Origin: F1-20-MAGs119 sp964556145
Lineage (GTDB): Bacteria; Actinomycetota; Acidimicrobiia; Acidimicrobiales; Ilumatobacteraceae
Reading direction: 5' to 3'
DNA length: 25,272 bases
Assembly (NCBI GenBank): GCA_964556145.1
Contig: CAZKVD010000019.1
Location: 1 to 25,272 of the forward strand
Both the position numbers and the translations under genes were made by a program. The notes beneath the pieces are model-generated. The model was not told the origin of the DNA. It did not search any database and was given only the letters and a program-made list of their open reading frames with translations. Below are positions 8,182 through 15,917 of this stretch, piece after piece. The number at the start of each line of letters is the position of its first letter. The stretch's first letter is position 1.

Positions 8182-8202
8182 GAAGGCGAATCGTTCGCCT
8201 TC
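8182..8202. other. 9-bp perfect hairpin between two tRNA genes
   Basis: GAAGGCGAA (8182-8190) and TTCGCCTTC (8194-8202) are perfect complements around a 3-base loop. On the minus strand it starts 7 bases after the encoded CCA of tRNA-Gln. No T-tract follows in that direction, so it is not a textbook intrinsic terminator; an RNA-processing or attenuating structure is equally possible. Confidence 0.55.
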
Positions 8203-8209
8203 ATCGTGT

Positions 8210-8284
8210 TGGTTGGGGAGCAAGGAATCGAACCCTGAATAACAGAACCAGAATCTGCTGTGTTGCCAGTTACACCACTCCCCA
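8210..8284 (-). tRNA. tRNA-Gln (anticodon CTG)
   Basis: A cloverleaf folds on the minus strand. The acceptor TGGGGAG pairs with CTCCCCA, the anticodon arm CAGA/TCTG encloses the loop TTCTGGT with anticodon CTG (codon CAG), and the T-loop TTCGATT is standard. The discriminator is A and CCA is encoded (8210-8212). The U1-A72 pair is typical of tRNA-Gln. It is the first of two tRNAs downstream of gltX and the DUF218 gene. Confidence 0.95.
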
Positions 8285-8323
8285 TTGGGAAACCCTCCGG
8301 TTTTCACCCCGTCAGGCTGGGAA

Positions 8324-8329
8324 AGTCTA
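8324..8329 (-). promoter_or_regulatory. candidate -10 for the tRNA-Gln/tRNA-Glu unit
   Basis: TAGACT on the minus strand, about 40 bases before the tRNA-Gln 5' end, in the 50-base gap after the DUF218 stop. No convincing -35 is seen. The tRNAs could also be processed from the gltX transcript. Confidence 0.3.
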
Positions 8330-8334
8330 ACCGC

Positions 8335-8964
8335 CTACCCCGTGACCTTCCACAGGCGCTCGAAACCGATGACCCGCCCAATGGCGACGCCCAACGCCTC
8401 TTTCAGGTGCTTCGAGACGGCCCGCGAACCCGTGACGGGACTGGTCGCGGTCGATGAGGTCGACGCGTTGAAGCCGTTCTCCTCGGCAATGAGCCGCGAA
8501 CGCAGCGAATGGAAGGGATCGGTGACGATCACGATCTCGGCCACGTTGGCGACTTCGACCTCTTGATCAACGATCGATCGGAGATTCTCGAACGCCTCCC
8601 ACGTCGAGTGGGACGTCGTCTCTTGTTGAACCACTTCCTCGGGAACACCCAACTTCACGAGGTAGTCCCTCGATGCCGAGGCTTCGGTGAATCGGTCACC
8701 GGGTTGGTTGCCTCCGGTGACGATGACCAGCGGTGCAACCTTCGCATTCCACAGATCGACCGCGTGATCGAGACGCGCTGCCAACTGCGGGGAAGGAGTT
8801 CCGTCGTACTGCGCAGCACCCATGACAACGATTGCATCCGCCCGAATGGGCCCCATTGCGCGACCAATGCGCCACACTTCGAACGCCGTGAGTCCCACGT
8901 AGAGAACTCCGACGAGGCCAACGAGCAGAATCGCCCGGACCACCCGCCCAATAGACGACTTCAT
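8335..8964 (-). CDS. DUF218 / YdcF-like membrane-anchored protein
   Basis: 209 residues. One N-terminal membrane helix (about residues 8-29) is followed by a DUF218 domain: the ADAIVVMGAAQYDG strand near 42-55, a conserved Arg in LAARLDHAVDLW, VIVTGGNQPGD near 80-90, EASASRDYLVKLGVP, and the later IVIVTDPFHSLRS segment. Relatives include YdcF, which binds S-adenosylmethionine, and SanA-type envelope proteins; the biochemical role of the family is unsettled. ATG 8964 overlaps the gltX stop in ATGA (8961-8964), so translation is coupled to gltX. The open frame upstream of that ATG is antisense-like sequence inside gltX and is not part of the protein. Confidence 0.85.
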   Translation of the reverse strand: MKSSIGRVVRAILLVGLVGVLYVGLTAFEVWRIGRAMGPIRADAIVVMGAAQYDGTPSPQLAARLDHAVDLWNAKVAPLVIVTGGNQPGDRFTEASASRDYLVKLGVPEEVVQQETTSHSTWEAFENLRSIVDQEVEVANVAEIVIVTDPFHSLRSRLIAEENGFNASTSSTATSPVTGSRAVSKHLKEALGVAIGRVIGFERLWKVTG

Positions 8965-10370
8965 CCGAGTCGCTTGAGCGCCTCGTTCAACCGACGCAGC
9001 GTCGATTCGCGACCGAGCACCTCGAGAGACTCGAACAGCGGCGGCCCGACGGTTCGTCCGGTGACTGCAACACGGATCGGCGCTTGGGTCTTGCCGAGTT
9101 TCAGTCCGCGCGATTCGGTGATCGCTTCGAGCGCAACCTTCAGCTTGTCGGCCTGCCATTCGGAGATCGATTCGAATGCCTTGACAGCATCGGCGAGCAC
9201 ACCGCCGGCCCACTCGTCCTTGGTTGCTTTGGCCCACGCTGCTTCATCGACGACCGGTGCGTCGATGAAGAGGAAGTCAACCATCGCAGGAACTTCACTG
9301 AGTACCTGCACGCGGGTTTGAACGAGTTCGGCCATCGCCCGGAACTTCGCGTCGTCGAATGCACCGGCCGGCCAAGGTGTTGATGCACCCGCAAGGACCG
9401 GTTGACAGGCATCGACGAAAGTACCGGTCGGCATCTTGCGGATGTACTCGCCGTTGAAGGCCAGCAGTTTCTGGATGTCGAAGAAAGCCGGCGAGTGGTT
9501 CACGTCTTCGAGGCGGAACTCGTCGACGATCCGGCTCCACGGGACGATTTCGGTGTCGCCGTGCGGCGCCCATCCGAGTGTCATCAGATAGTTGATCATC
9601 GCATCGGCGAGAATTCCCTCTTCGCGATACTGCTCGACGGCCACCTTGTCGCGGCGCTTCGACAGTTTCTTGCGCTGTTCGTTGACGAGAACCGGAACGT
9701 GCGCCCAGGTGGGCGGCGTCGCTCCGAGGGCCTCCCACAACATCTGCTGCTTCGGCGTGTTCGGCAGGTGCTCTTCGGCACGTACCACGTGCGTGATGGC
9801 CATGGTTTGATCGTCGACAACGTTGGCGAGAAGGAACATCGGCGACCCGTTGCCCCGCAACAACACGAAGTCCTCGATGGTCGCATTGTCGAATCGAACC
9901 TCACCGCGCACAAGGTCACGAACGATGGTTTCACCTTCGGGCACGCGGAACCGCAACACCCGCCCCGGCCCGGGCTCGAGACCACGGTCGCGGCTGTAGC
10001 CGTCGTAACCGGGTTTGCCCGACGCCTTGGCGCGTTCCTGCACCTGATCGGGCGTGAGGTCACAAAAGTAGGCCTTGCCCTCTGCGTACAACCGCATCGC
10101 GGCTTCGACGTGCGCGGCGGCGTTGTCGGACTGGAAGTAGGGGCCTTCGAACTGCGGGTGGGCCTTGTCGATCCCCAACCATGCGAGGACATCGACGATG
10201 CCCTGGGTCCACTGGGGCTGGTTGCGCGACTCGTCGGTGTCCTCGATGCGGAGAACGAAAACCCCGCCCTCGCGCAGGGTCAGCGCCCAGTTGTACAAAG
10301 CAGTGCGCGCACCACCAACATGGAAGAAGCCCGTCGGCGACGGAGCGAATCGGTACCGCGGACTCGACAT
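8961..10370 (-). CDS. gltX: glutamyl-tRNA synthetase GltX
   Basis: 469 residues, class I aminoacyl-tRNA synthetase that attaches glutamate to tRNA-Glu. The HIGH-type motif is SPTGFFHVGG (11-20), the KMSKS-type motif is KLSKR (235-239), and the RIEDTDESR block at 41-49 is typical of GluRS rather than GlnRS. In most Actinobacteria GlnRS is absent and GluRS also misacylates tRNA-Gln, which GatCAB then amidates. The tRNA-Gln and tRNA-Glu genes just downstream fit that role, although the non-discriminating nature is not proven by sequence. ATG 10370 is chosen because SPRYRFAPSP follows at once; longer starts give no conserved sequence. Confidence 0.97.
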   Translation of the reverse strand: MSSPRYRFAPSPTGFFHVGGARTALYNWALTLREGGVFVLRIEDTDESRNQPQWTQGIVDVLAWLGIDKAHPQFEGPYFQSDNAAAHVEAAMRLYAEGKAYFCDLTPDQVQERAKASGKPGYDGYSRDRGLEPGPGRVLRFRVPEGETIVRDLVRGEVRFDNATIEDFVLLRGNGSPMFLLANVVDDQTMAITHVVRAEEHLPNTPKQQMLWEALGATPPTWAHVPVLVNEQRKKLSKRRDKVAVEQYREEGILADAMINYLMTLGWAPHGDTEIVPWSRIVDEFRLEDVNHSPAFFDIQKLLAFNGEYIRKMPTGTFVDACQPVLAGASTPWPAGAFDDAKFRAMAELVQTRVQVLSEVPAMVDFLFIDAPVVDEAAWAKATKDEWAGGVLADAVKAFESISEWQADKLKVALEAITESRGLKLGKTQAPIRVAVTGRTVGPPLFESLEVLGRESTLRRLNEALKRLG

Positions 10371-10414
10371 GCTCTGCAAGGCTACCGATTGGAACAAACA
10401 AACGAGGGAAGCCC

Positions 10415-10777
10415 ATGCCGAACCAACCGAATGTCTTTGGTCAGCCAATCGAGTCGTGTTGCACGAATCCGATGACCGGCTGGTACCGCAACGGCTGCTG
10501 TGAAACGGGAGGCGATGACCACGGAGTTCACACGGTCTGCGCAGTCATGACCGACGAATTCCTCGAGTTCTCGAAGTCGATGGGCAACGATTTGTCGACA
10601 CCCATGCCCCAGTACAACTTCTCCGGCTTGAAGGCCGGCGACAAGTGGTGCCTGTGCGCGATGCGTTGGCAAGAGGCTCTCGACCACGGCAAGGCGCCGC
10701 GCGTCGATCTGGCCGCCACGCACATGCGCACTCTCGAATTCGTCGAACTCGACGATTTGAAGCGCTTCGCCGTCTAG
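10415..10777 (+). CDS. DUF2237 family protein
   Basis: 120 residues, close to the whole-family length. Characteristic features are the early Cys pair, TGWYRNGCCETG, the central HTVCAVMTDEFLEFSKSMGN block, GNDLSTP, GDKWCLCAMRW and the terminal ATHMRTLEFVELDDL. The many conserved cysteines suggest metal binding or redox sensitivity, but the family has no assigned function. A purine-rich ribosome site (GAGGGA) lies just ahead of ATG 10415. It is divergent from gltX across a 44-base gap, and its TAG overlaps the lysA TAG on the other strand in one CTAG. Confidence 0.9.
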   Translation: MPNQPNVFGQPIESCCTNPMTGWYRNGCCETGGDDHGVHTVCAVMTDEFLEFSKSMGNDLSTPMPQYNFSGLKAGDKWCLCAMRWQEALDHGKAPRVDLAATHMRTLEFVELDDLKRFAV

Positions 10778-12045
10778 TCGAGAAGCGTGAGATCGGCGTA
10801 CGACTCGCGTCGCCGCACGATCCGAGCCCGTCCATCCGAGACGAACACCACGGCCGGACGTGTGACCATGTTGTAGTTCGACGACATCGAATACCCGTAG
10901 GCACCGGTCACCGGGATGGCGAGAAGATCGCCAACCTTCAATGACGACGGCACGTGGGCATCGTCGATGAGCACGTCACCGCTCTCGCAGTGTTTGCCGA
11001 CCAATCGCACGGGGCGATCCCGCAGGGCCGTCGGATGGGCAGGCATGAACACCTCGTACTCGGCGCCGTACAGCATCGGGCGAATGTTGTCGCTCATTCC
11101 CCCGTCGACTGCCACGTAGTCACGCACCTGGGGAATCTCCTTCACGGTGCCGACGCGGTAAATCGTGACTGCACCCGAGGCGACGATCGCACGGCCGGGT
11201 TCGACCATGACCTCGACTCCACCGGGAAGCGCCGCGGCTGCTGCACGCACGACGGTCGACCACTGCCCCATCGTCGGTGCGTGTTGCGACGCCGTGTATG
11301 CAACCCCGAGGCCACCCCCGACGGTGAGCTCGGCGAGGCCGAGCGGCGAGAAGAACTCGACCATCGACGCGGTGGCCCGACCCAACAGGTCGGCATCGAG
11401 AACGTTCGACCCGATGTGGAAGTGAACTCCCACGAGTTCGATCGAAGTCGAGGCACGACAACGCTCGATTGCCTTCATCGCGTCACCGTTCGCAAGATTG
11501 AAACCGAACTTCGAGTCGTCCTGACCGGTCGAGATGTACTCGTGGGTGTCGGCATGAATCCCCGGGGTGACGCGCACTTGGACGCGGGTACGCCGAGTGC
11601 CTGCATTGATTGATTCGATTCGGGCGATTTCGTCGAAGCTGTCGACAACGATGTGGCGGATTCCTTCGCCGATGGCGTAGCGCAACTCGTCCTCGGACTT
11701 GTTGTTGCCGTGCATCACGCAACGTTCGGCGGGAACGCCCGCGGACAAAGCAACGAACAACTCCCCACCGGTGGCGACATCGAGCATCAGGCTCTCTTCG
11801 TGGGCAAGTTTCGCCATCGCCTTGCAGAGGAAGGCCTTTGTTGCATAGATGACGTTTCCCGCACCGAACGACGAGACCGCCTCGCGGCAGCGGTTGCGCA
11901 GGTGTTGCTCGTCGTAGACGAACAGTGGAGTGCCGAACTCCGCCGCAAGGTCATCGATACGACAGCCACCGACGGACAAGACGCCGTCGCCGCCGACGGT
12001 TGCCGTGTCGGGCAGCAGGCGCATTTCGATCGGGGCGCGGCTCAC
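10774..12045 (-). CDS. lysA: diaminopimelate decarboxylase LysA
   Basis: 423 residues from GTG 12045. PLP enzyme that decarboxylates meso-diaminopimelate to L-lysine, the last step of lysine synthesis. It shows the PLP-binding Lys70 in YATKAF, HIGS (210-213), the glycine-rich GGGLG (243-247), EPGR (282-285) and the catalytic Cys353 in CESGD, together with the Tyr-rich GAYGYSMSSNYN segment. GTG is preferred over ATG 12024 because GGAGG lies four bases ahead of it and it overlaps the argS stop in GTGA (12042-12045), a coupled start; from the ATG the protein would be 416 residues. The argS-lysA pair is common in Actinobacteria, usually followed by homoserine dehydrogenase, which is not present here. 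Confidence 0.95.
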   Translation of the reverse strand: MSRAPIEMRLLPDTATVGGDGVLSVGGCRIDDLAAEFGTPLFVYDEQHLRNRCREAVSSFGAGNVIYATKAFLCKAMAKLAHEESLMLDVATGGELFVALSAGVPAERCVMHGNNKSEDELRYAIGEGIRHIVVDSFDEIARIESINAGTRRTRVQVRVTPGIHADTHEYISTGQDDSKFGFNLANGDAMKAIERCRASTSIELVGVHFHIGSNVLDADLLGRATASMVEFFSPLGLAELTVGGGLGVAYTASQHAPTMGQWSTVVRAAAAALPGGVEVMVEPGRAIVASGAVTIYRVGTVKEIPQVRDYVAVDGGMSDNIRPMLYGAEYEVFMPAHPTALRDRPVRLVGKHCESGDVLIDDAHVPSSLKVGDLLAIPVTGAYGYSMSSNYNMVTRPAVVFVSDGRARIVRRRESYADLTLLD

Positions 12046-13772
12046 ATCGCCTCCGGGGCATCGATTCCGAGCAGTCCGAGCCCGACGTTCAGGACCCGCG
12101 CGGTGGCATCGCACAGCACGAGTCGGCTCGACCGCAGCGGCTCGTCGGATTTCAGCACGGGGCAATTCTCGTAGAACGAGGTGAATGTTGTCGCCACCTC
12201 GTACAGATAGGTACACAATCGGTGCGGACTCGCCTTGTCGATGGCATCCCACACCGCAGAGTCGAACTGCAGCACGGCGAGCGCCAGCGCCCGTTCCTGC
12301 GGGGCCGACAACGTCAGTGCCGTGGTGTCGAGCGCACCACGATCGACACCCGCGCGCCGGAAGATGCTGCAGATTCGGGCGTGGGCGTATTGAAGATACG
12401 GCGCCGTGTTGCCGTCGAAGGCCAGCATCCGATCCCAATCGAAGATGTAGTCCTTGATCCGATCGGTGGAAAGATCGGCGTACTTCACCGCCCCGATCCC
12501 CACGGTGCGGGCGATGACAGCCTGCTCGTCGGGCCCCAGATCGGGGTTCTTCTCCCGAACGGCCGCGGCGGCCCGTTCGATTGCTTCATCGAGAAGCGAC
12601 GACAACTTCACGCTGTCGCCACTGCGGCTCTTCAACATCTTCTTGTCCGAGCCGAGGACGTTTCCGAACGCGACGTGTCGCATCTCGACGCGCTCGGGCA
12701 GCCAGCCGGCACGGCGCGTCGCCGCCTCGACCATCTGCAGGTGTTGTGCCTGTGGCGCCCCGACCACGTACCACATGCGATCGGCGCTGAGTCGGTCGAC
12801 CCGGTCGATCACACAGGCAAGGTCGGTTGTGGCGTAGTTGTAACCACCATCGCCCTTGCGAATGATGAGTGGCAACGGTTCGTTGTCACGGTTCGTGAAA
12901 CCGTCGAGGAACATCACGTCGGCACCATCGCTGACCCGCAACAAGTCGGCATCGCGCAACCTGTCGACAACCTTCGAGAGCAACGGGTTGTAAGCACTCT
13001 CGCCCATCAGGTCACCGTCATCGAGCAACACGCCCAATTGGCGGTACACCCTGTTGAAGTACTTCGTGCTCTCGGCCACGAGCACGCGCCACATGCGCAG
13101 CGTTTCTTCGTCGCCGGCCTGCAGCGCCACCACGCGGAGGCGCGAGCGCTCTTTGAACGTGTCGTCAGCCTCGAATTTCTTGCGGGCCTCTTTGTAGAAA
13201 CCATCAAGGTCACCGACGGAGAATTCTGCAGCGGCGCGCGACTCTCCGAGATCGAGCAGATGCTCGATCAGCATGCCGAACGGGGTTCCCCAGTCACCGA
13301 TGTGATTTTCACGCACGACCCGGTGCCCGACGAATTCGAGCATCCGAACCAAGGCATCGCCGATGACGGTGGACCGCAGGTGCCCGACGTGCATTTCCTT
13401 GGCCACGTTCGGCGCCGAGTAGTCGACGACGACGTTCTGTGCGGTGGACGCCGACCTGACACCCAAATGCTCGTCGGTGACGGCGGCGCGAAGCTGATCC
13501 GCGAGAAATCCCGCTGAAAAGACGACGTTGAGAAAGCCCGGCCCGGCAACTTCGATCGACTCGCACATGTCGTCGAGACCACCAACGTGAGCGAGAACTT
13601 CGTTTGCAACATCCCGCGGCGAGCGCCCGACCGACTTTGCCACCGCCAGCGAGCCGTTGACTTGCGCATCCGCATGTTCGCTCGGGCGCACGACGGGATC
13701 AACGGGGGCGCCCGCGACTGCGGCGAAGGCGTCGGAGAAGCGTTGCGCAAGAAGATGGAGGGGGTCTGCCAT
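12042..13772 (-). CDS. argS: arginyl-tRNA synthetase ArgS
   Basis: 576 residues, class I synthetase charging tRNA-Arg. An N-terminal additional domain (about 1-110) recognises the tRNA D-loop in this family. The catalytic core has APNVAKEMHVGHLRST with HVGH at 128-131, and a degenerate KMSKS as KKMLKSR. The C-terminal DALR anticodon-binding domain includes YLQYAHARICSIFRRA and ends at EAM. Starts at 13772 (MADPL) and 13784 (MFFAM) are both possible; the shorter is chosen because relatives start in that way, and neither has a clear Shine-Dalgarno. It is followed without a gap by lysA, and a tRNA-Arg gene starts 91 bases away on the opposite strand. Confidence 0.96.
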   Translation of the reverse strand: MADPLHLLAQRFSDAFAAVAGAPVDPVVRPSEHADAQVNGSLAVAKSVGRSPRDVANEVLAHVGGLDDMCESIEVAGPGFLNVVFSAGFLADQLRAAVTDEHLGVRSASTAQNVVVDYSAPNVAKEMHVGHLRSTVIGDALVRMLEFVGHRVVRENHIGDWGTPFGMLIEHLLDLGESRAAAEFSVGDLDGFYKEARKKFEADDTFKERSRLRVVALQAGDEETLRMWRVLVAESTKYFNRVYRQLGVLLDDGDLMGESAYNPLLSKVVDRLRDADLLRVSDGADVMFLDGFTNRDNEPLPLIIRKGDGGYNYATTDLACVIDRVDRLSADRMWYVVGAPQAQHLQMVEAATRRAGWLPERVEMRHVAFGNVLGSDKKMLKSRSGDSVKLSSLLDEAIERAAAAVREKNPDLGPDEQAVIARTVGIGAVKYADLSTDRIKDYIFDWDRMLAFDGNTAPYLQYAHARICSIFRRAGVDRGALDTTALTLSAPQERALALAVLQFDSAVWDAIDKASPHRLCTYLYEVATTFTSFYENCPVLKSDEPLRSSRLVLCDATARVLNVGLGLLGIDAPEAM

Positions 13773-13832
13773 GGCGAAGAACATTGTTGCCGACGCCGAG
13801 GCGTTTCACGGTGTCAGTTCGGGGTACACGGG

Positions 13833-13838
13833 TAGCCT
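13833..13838 (+). promoter_or_regulatory. candidate -10 for tRNA-Arg
   Basis: TAGCCT with GTGTCA 16 bases upstream (13811-13816) as a weak -35. Transcription would begin near 13845, 19 bases before the mature tRNA 5' end. Lies in the gap divergent from argS. Confidence 0.35.
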
Positions 13839-13863
13839 GACGGCGCTACCGGGCAACCGGTGA

Positions 13864-13935
13864 GCCCTCGTAGCTCAGGGGATAGAGCGTCGGCCTCCGG
13901 AGCCGGATGCGCAGGTTCGAATCCTGCCGAGGGCA
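13864..13935 (+). tRNA. tRNA-Arg (anticodon CCG)
   Basis: Acceptor GCCCTCG pairs with CGAGGGC, D-stem is GCTC/GAGC, the anticodon stem encloses the loop CTCCGGA with anticodon CCG (codon CGG), and the T-arm GCAGG/CCTGC encloses TTCGAAT. The discriminator is A. Unlike the other two tRNAs here, CCA is not encoded. It sits divergently next to argS. Confidence 0.96.
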
Positions 13936-13949
13936 CTTGTGCGCCGTGC

Positions 13950-13955
13950 GATACT
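13950..13955 (+). promoter_or_regulatory. candidate -10 for a leaderless P450 transcript
   Basis: GATACT keeps the critical A and final T of a -10 element. Its last T lies exactly seven bases before the A of ATG 13962, the spacing at which the start codon itself becomes the first transcribed base. No Shine-Dalgarno precedes this ATG, in agreement with a leaderless mRNA. Confidence 0.42.
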
Positions 13956-13961
13956 TCCCGC

Positions 13962-15176
13962 ATGGGGGAATCAACAGCATCCGACGCGGATCAGTGCCGC
14001 TACAGCCCCACTGATCCGGCCGTCGTCGAGAATCCTTTTCCGGCCTACGCGCAATTGCGCAACGAATGTCCGGTCCACCAAAGCTCGATGGCTGGCGTCG
14101 ACTTCCTCACCGTCGCCCGCCGGGACGATGTTCATGCGATCCTCACCTCGCCGAACCTCTGGGTGAACCGTCACGGCGCAGGCATTGCATATTCGGGCGA
14201 AGACGGTCGCGGAAACCTTCAGCACTACGACCAGCCCGAGCACACCAAGCGGCGGGTTCTCATGCGCAACGAGTTCAACCCGATCGAAGTGCGTGGCCTC
14301 GCCGACTCCACGCGTGCCCTGGCGGTGGGCCTTGCCGACGAGATGGATTCACTCGGACCCGAGGCAGAACTGCACGATGCCTTCGCTTGCCCACTTCCGA
14401 TTCTCGGCTTCATCGATCTGATGGGTGTCGATCCCGATGACCGGCACCTCATCAAAGCCTGGGCCGACCAGTTGGTCCTCGGACTGTCCGACCCCAAACA
14501 GGCGGTCAAGCCGACGGCGGAGATCAAGGCCTACATCAACTCCGCCGTGTCGGAACGACGTCGCATCGCCGATGGCGGCGGCACTCCCCGACCGGGCCTG
14601 TTGACCGAATACTCACTTCGTCTCCTCGACGGCGAGCGCATTCCGCTCATCGAGATGGAGTCGATGGTGCTGCAGTTGCTGGTGGCGGGCCACGAAACAA
14701 CCACGTCGCTCATCACCAATTTCATGTGGCGCATGCTCGAGGACGCCGCACGTTGGGGTCGCATCGTTGCCGACCCCTCGCTGATCCCGAACGCGATCGA
14801 AGAAAGCCTGCGCTTCGACCCACCGGTTCTCGGACTCTTTCGCACCAACGTCGCGGACACGACGATTCGTGATGTCAACGTGCCCGCAAAGTCGAAGGTG
14901 ATGGCCCTGTACGCGTCGGCGAACCGCGACCCCGAGGCGTTCCCCAACCCCGACGTCTTCGATATCGACCGCGACGAGATGCAACTCAAGCGTCACTACA
15001 GCTTCGGATGGGGAATCCACCACTGTCTCGGCGCGCCGCTCGCCCGTCAGACCGCGCGGATCGCAATCGAGACACTGGCTTTGCGGTATCCCACGATGCG
15101 CCTCGCAGGTCCCACCGAGCGTCTCGCTCCCGCAATCTTGTGGGGCAGGCGAAAGCTTCCCGTTCGCCTGCGCTGA
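13962..15176 (+). CDS. cytochrome P450
   Basis: 404 residues, soluble bacterial P450. The oxygen-activating I-helix has AGHETT (242-247), the K-helix ExxR is Glu281-Arg284, and the heme-thiolate loop is FGWGIHHCLG (348-357) with Cys355 as ligand. It uses electrons from a ferredoxin and reductase, neither of which is encoded nearby. Substrate class is uncertain; the general form resembles actinobacterial CYPs of steroid, terpene or fatty-acid oxidation. The frame is open through the tRNA-Arg gene, so the first ATG after the tRNA (13962) is taken. Its stop lies nine bases from the opposing znuC stop. Confidence 0.93.
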   Translation: MGESTASDADQCRYSPTDPAVVENPFPAYAQLRNECPVHQSSMAGVDFLTVARRDDVHAILTSPNLWVNRHGAGIAYSGEDGRGNLQHYDQPEHTKRRVLMRNEFNPIEVRGLADSTRALAVGLADEMDSLGPEAELHDAFACPLPILGFIDLMGVDPDDRHLIKAWADQLVLGLSDPKQAVKPTAEIKAYINSAVSERRRIADGGGTPRPGLLTEYSLRLLDGERIPLIEMESMVLQLLVAGHETTTSLITNFMWRMLEDAARWGRIVADPSLIPNAIEESLRFDPPVLGLFRTNVADTTIRDVNVPAKSKVMALYASANRDPEAFPNPDVFDIDRDEMQLKRHYSFGWGIHHCLGAPLARQTARIAIETLALRYPTMRLAGPTERLAPAILWGRRKLPVRLR

Positions 15177-15185
15177 TCAACCGAA

Positions 15186-15917
15186 CTAGTGCGGCTGGGT
15201 GAAGCCGAATACTTCACGCAACGATGCGTCGGTCAGCACTTCGGAAGGAACGCCCTGGGCCACGACCCGCTGCGCGAGAAGAATCGCCGCATCGGCGTCG
15301 TCCGCATCGCTCAATTCGTGGGTTGCCATCACCACGGTGACGCCACGCGACCGCTCTTCTTGAACGAGGTCGGCGACAAGCCGGCGACCGGCAACGTCGA
15401 GGCCCGCCGTCGGCTCGTCGAGCAACAAAACATCGGCTCGTCGCGACAACACCTGGGCGAGATGGGCGCGCTGTTGCTGGCCACCCGACAGGTCGCGCAG
15501 CGGTCGGTGCGCGTAGTCGGAGGCGCCGGTTCTGAGCATTGCTTCGTTGACCTCCGAACGATCATCGGCCCCCAACCGGCCGAACAAACCATGGCGCGCA
15601 AACCGCCCCATCGTCACCACGTCTTCGACGCGCAGCGGAAGGGTGTGCGATGAAACCGGGTGTTGCGGAAGGTATGCAACGCGTGAAGGCTGCGTACCCG
15701 GCCGTTCACCGAGGACCGAGACTTCCCCGCCCTGCGGATCGAGCAAGCCCGCAAGTGTCTTCAACAGTGTCGACTTGCCCGAGCCGTTCGTTCCGATGAG
15801 AACGAGAAGTTGCCCCGGATAGAGCGCAAATCCAAGGCCATCGACAACCGGACGATGGCCGTAGCCAACGGCAAGACCCGCAGCGGAGATGATGGGCGTC
15901 GGATCAGTGGTGGACAT
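15186..15917 (-). CDS. znuC: zinc/manganese ABC transporter ATP-binding protein (ZnuC-like)
   Basis: 243 residues. The ATPase drives metal import together with the neighbouring permease and binding protein. Walker A is GTNGSGKST (42-50), Q-loop Gln85, ABC signature LSGGQ (143-147), Walker B LLLDEP with Asp167-Glu168, and the switch His200 in ATHEL. The start at ATG 15917 overlaps the end of the permease gene by 14 bases, so translation is coupled. The zinc assignment rests on the operon: the binding protein carries three metal-binding His and the operator resembles a Zur box. Manganese transport is the alternative. Confidence 0.92.
   Translation of the reverse strand: MSTTDPTPIISAAGLAVGYGHRPVVDGLGFALYPGQLLVLIGTNGSGKSTLLKTLAGLLDPQGGEVSVLGERPGTQPSRVAYLPQHPVSSHTLPLRVEDVVTMGRFARHGLFGRLGADDRSEVNEAMLRTGASDYAHRPLRDLSGGQQQRAHLAQVLSRRADVLLLDEPTAGLDVAGRRLVADLVQEERSRGVTVVMATHELSDADDADAAILLAQRVVAQGVPSEVLTDASLREVFGFTQPH

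Noticed and set aside
8285..8334. Intrinsic terminator after the DUF218 gene
   Set aside because: No stable stem with a T-tract could be found on the minus strand in this gap.
11925..13517. 530-codon open frame on the plus strand opposite argS
   Set aside because: Antisense shadow in GC-rich sequence; no recognisable domain, while the minus strand encodes a complete ArgRS.
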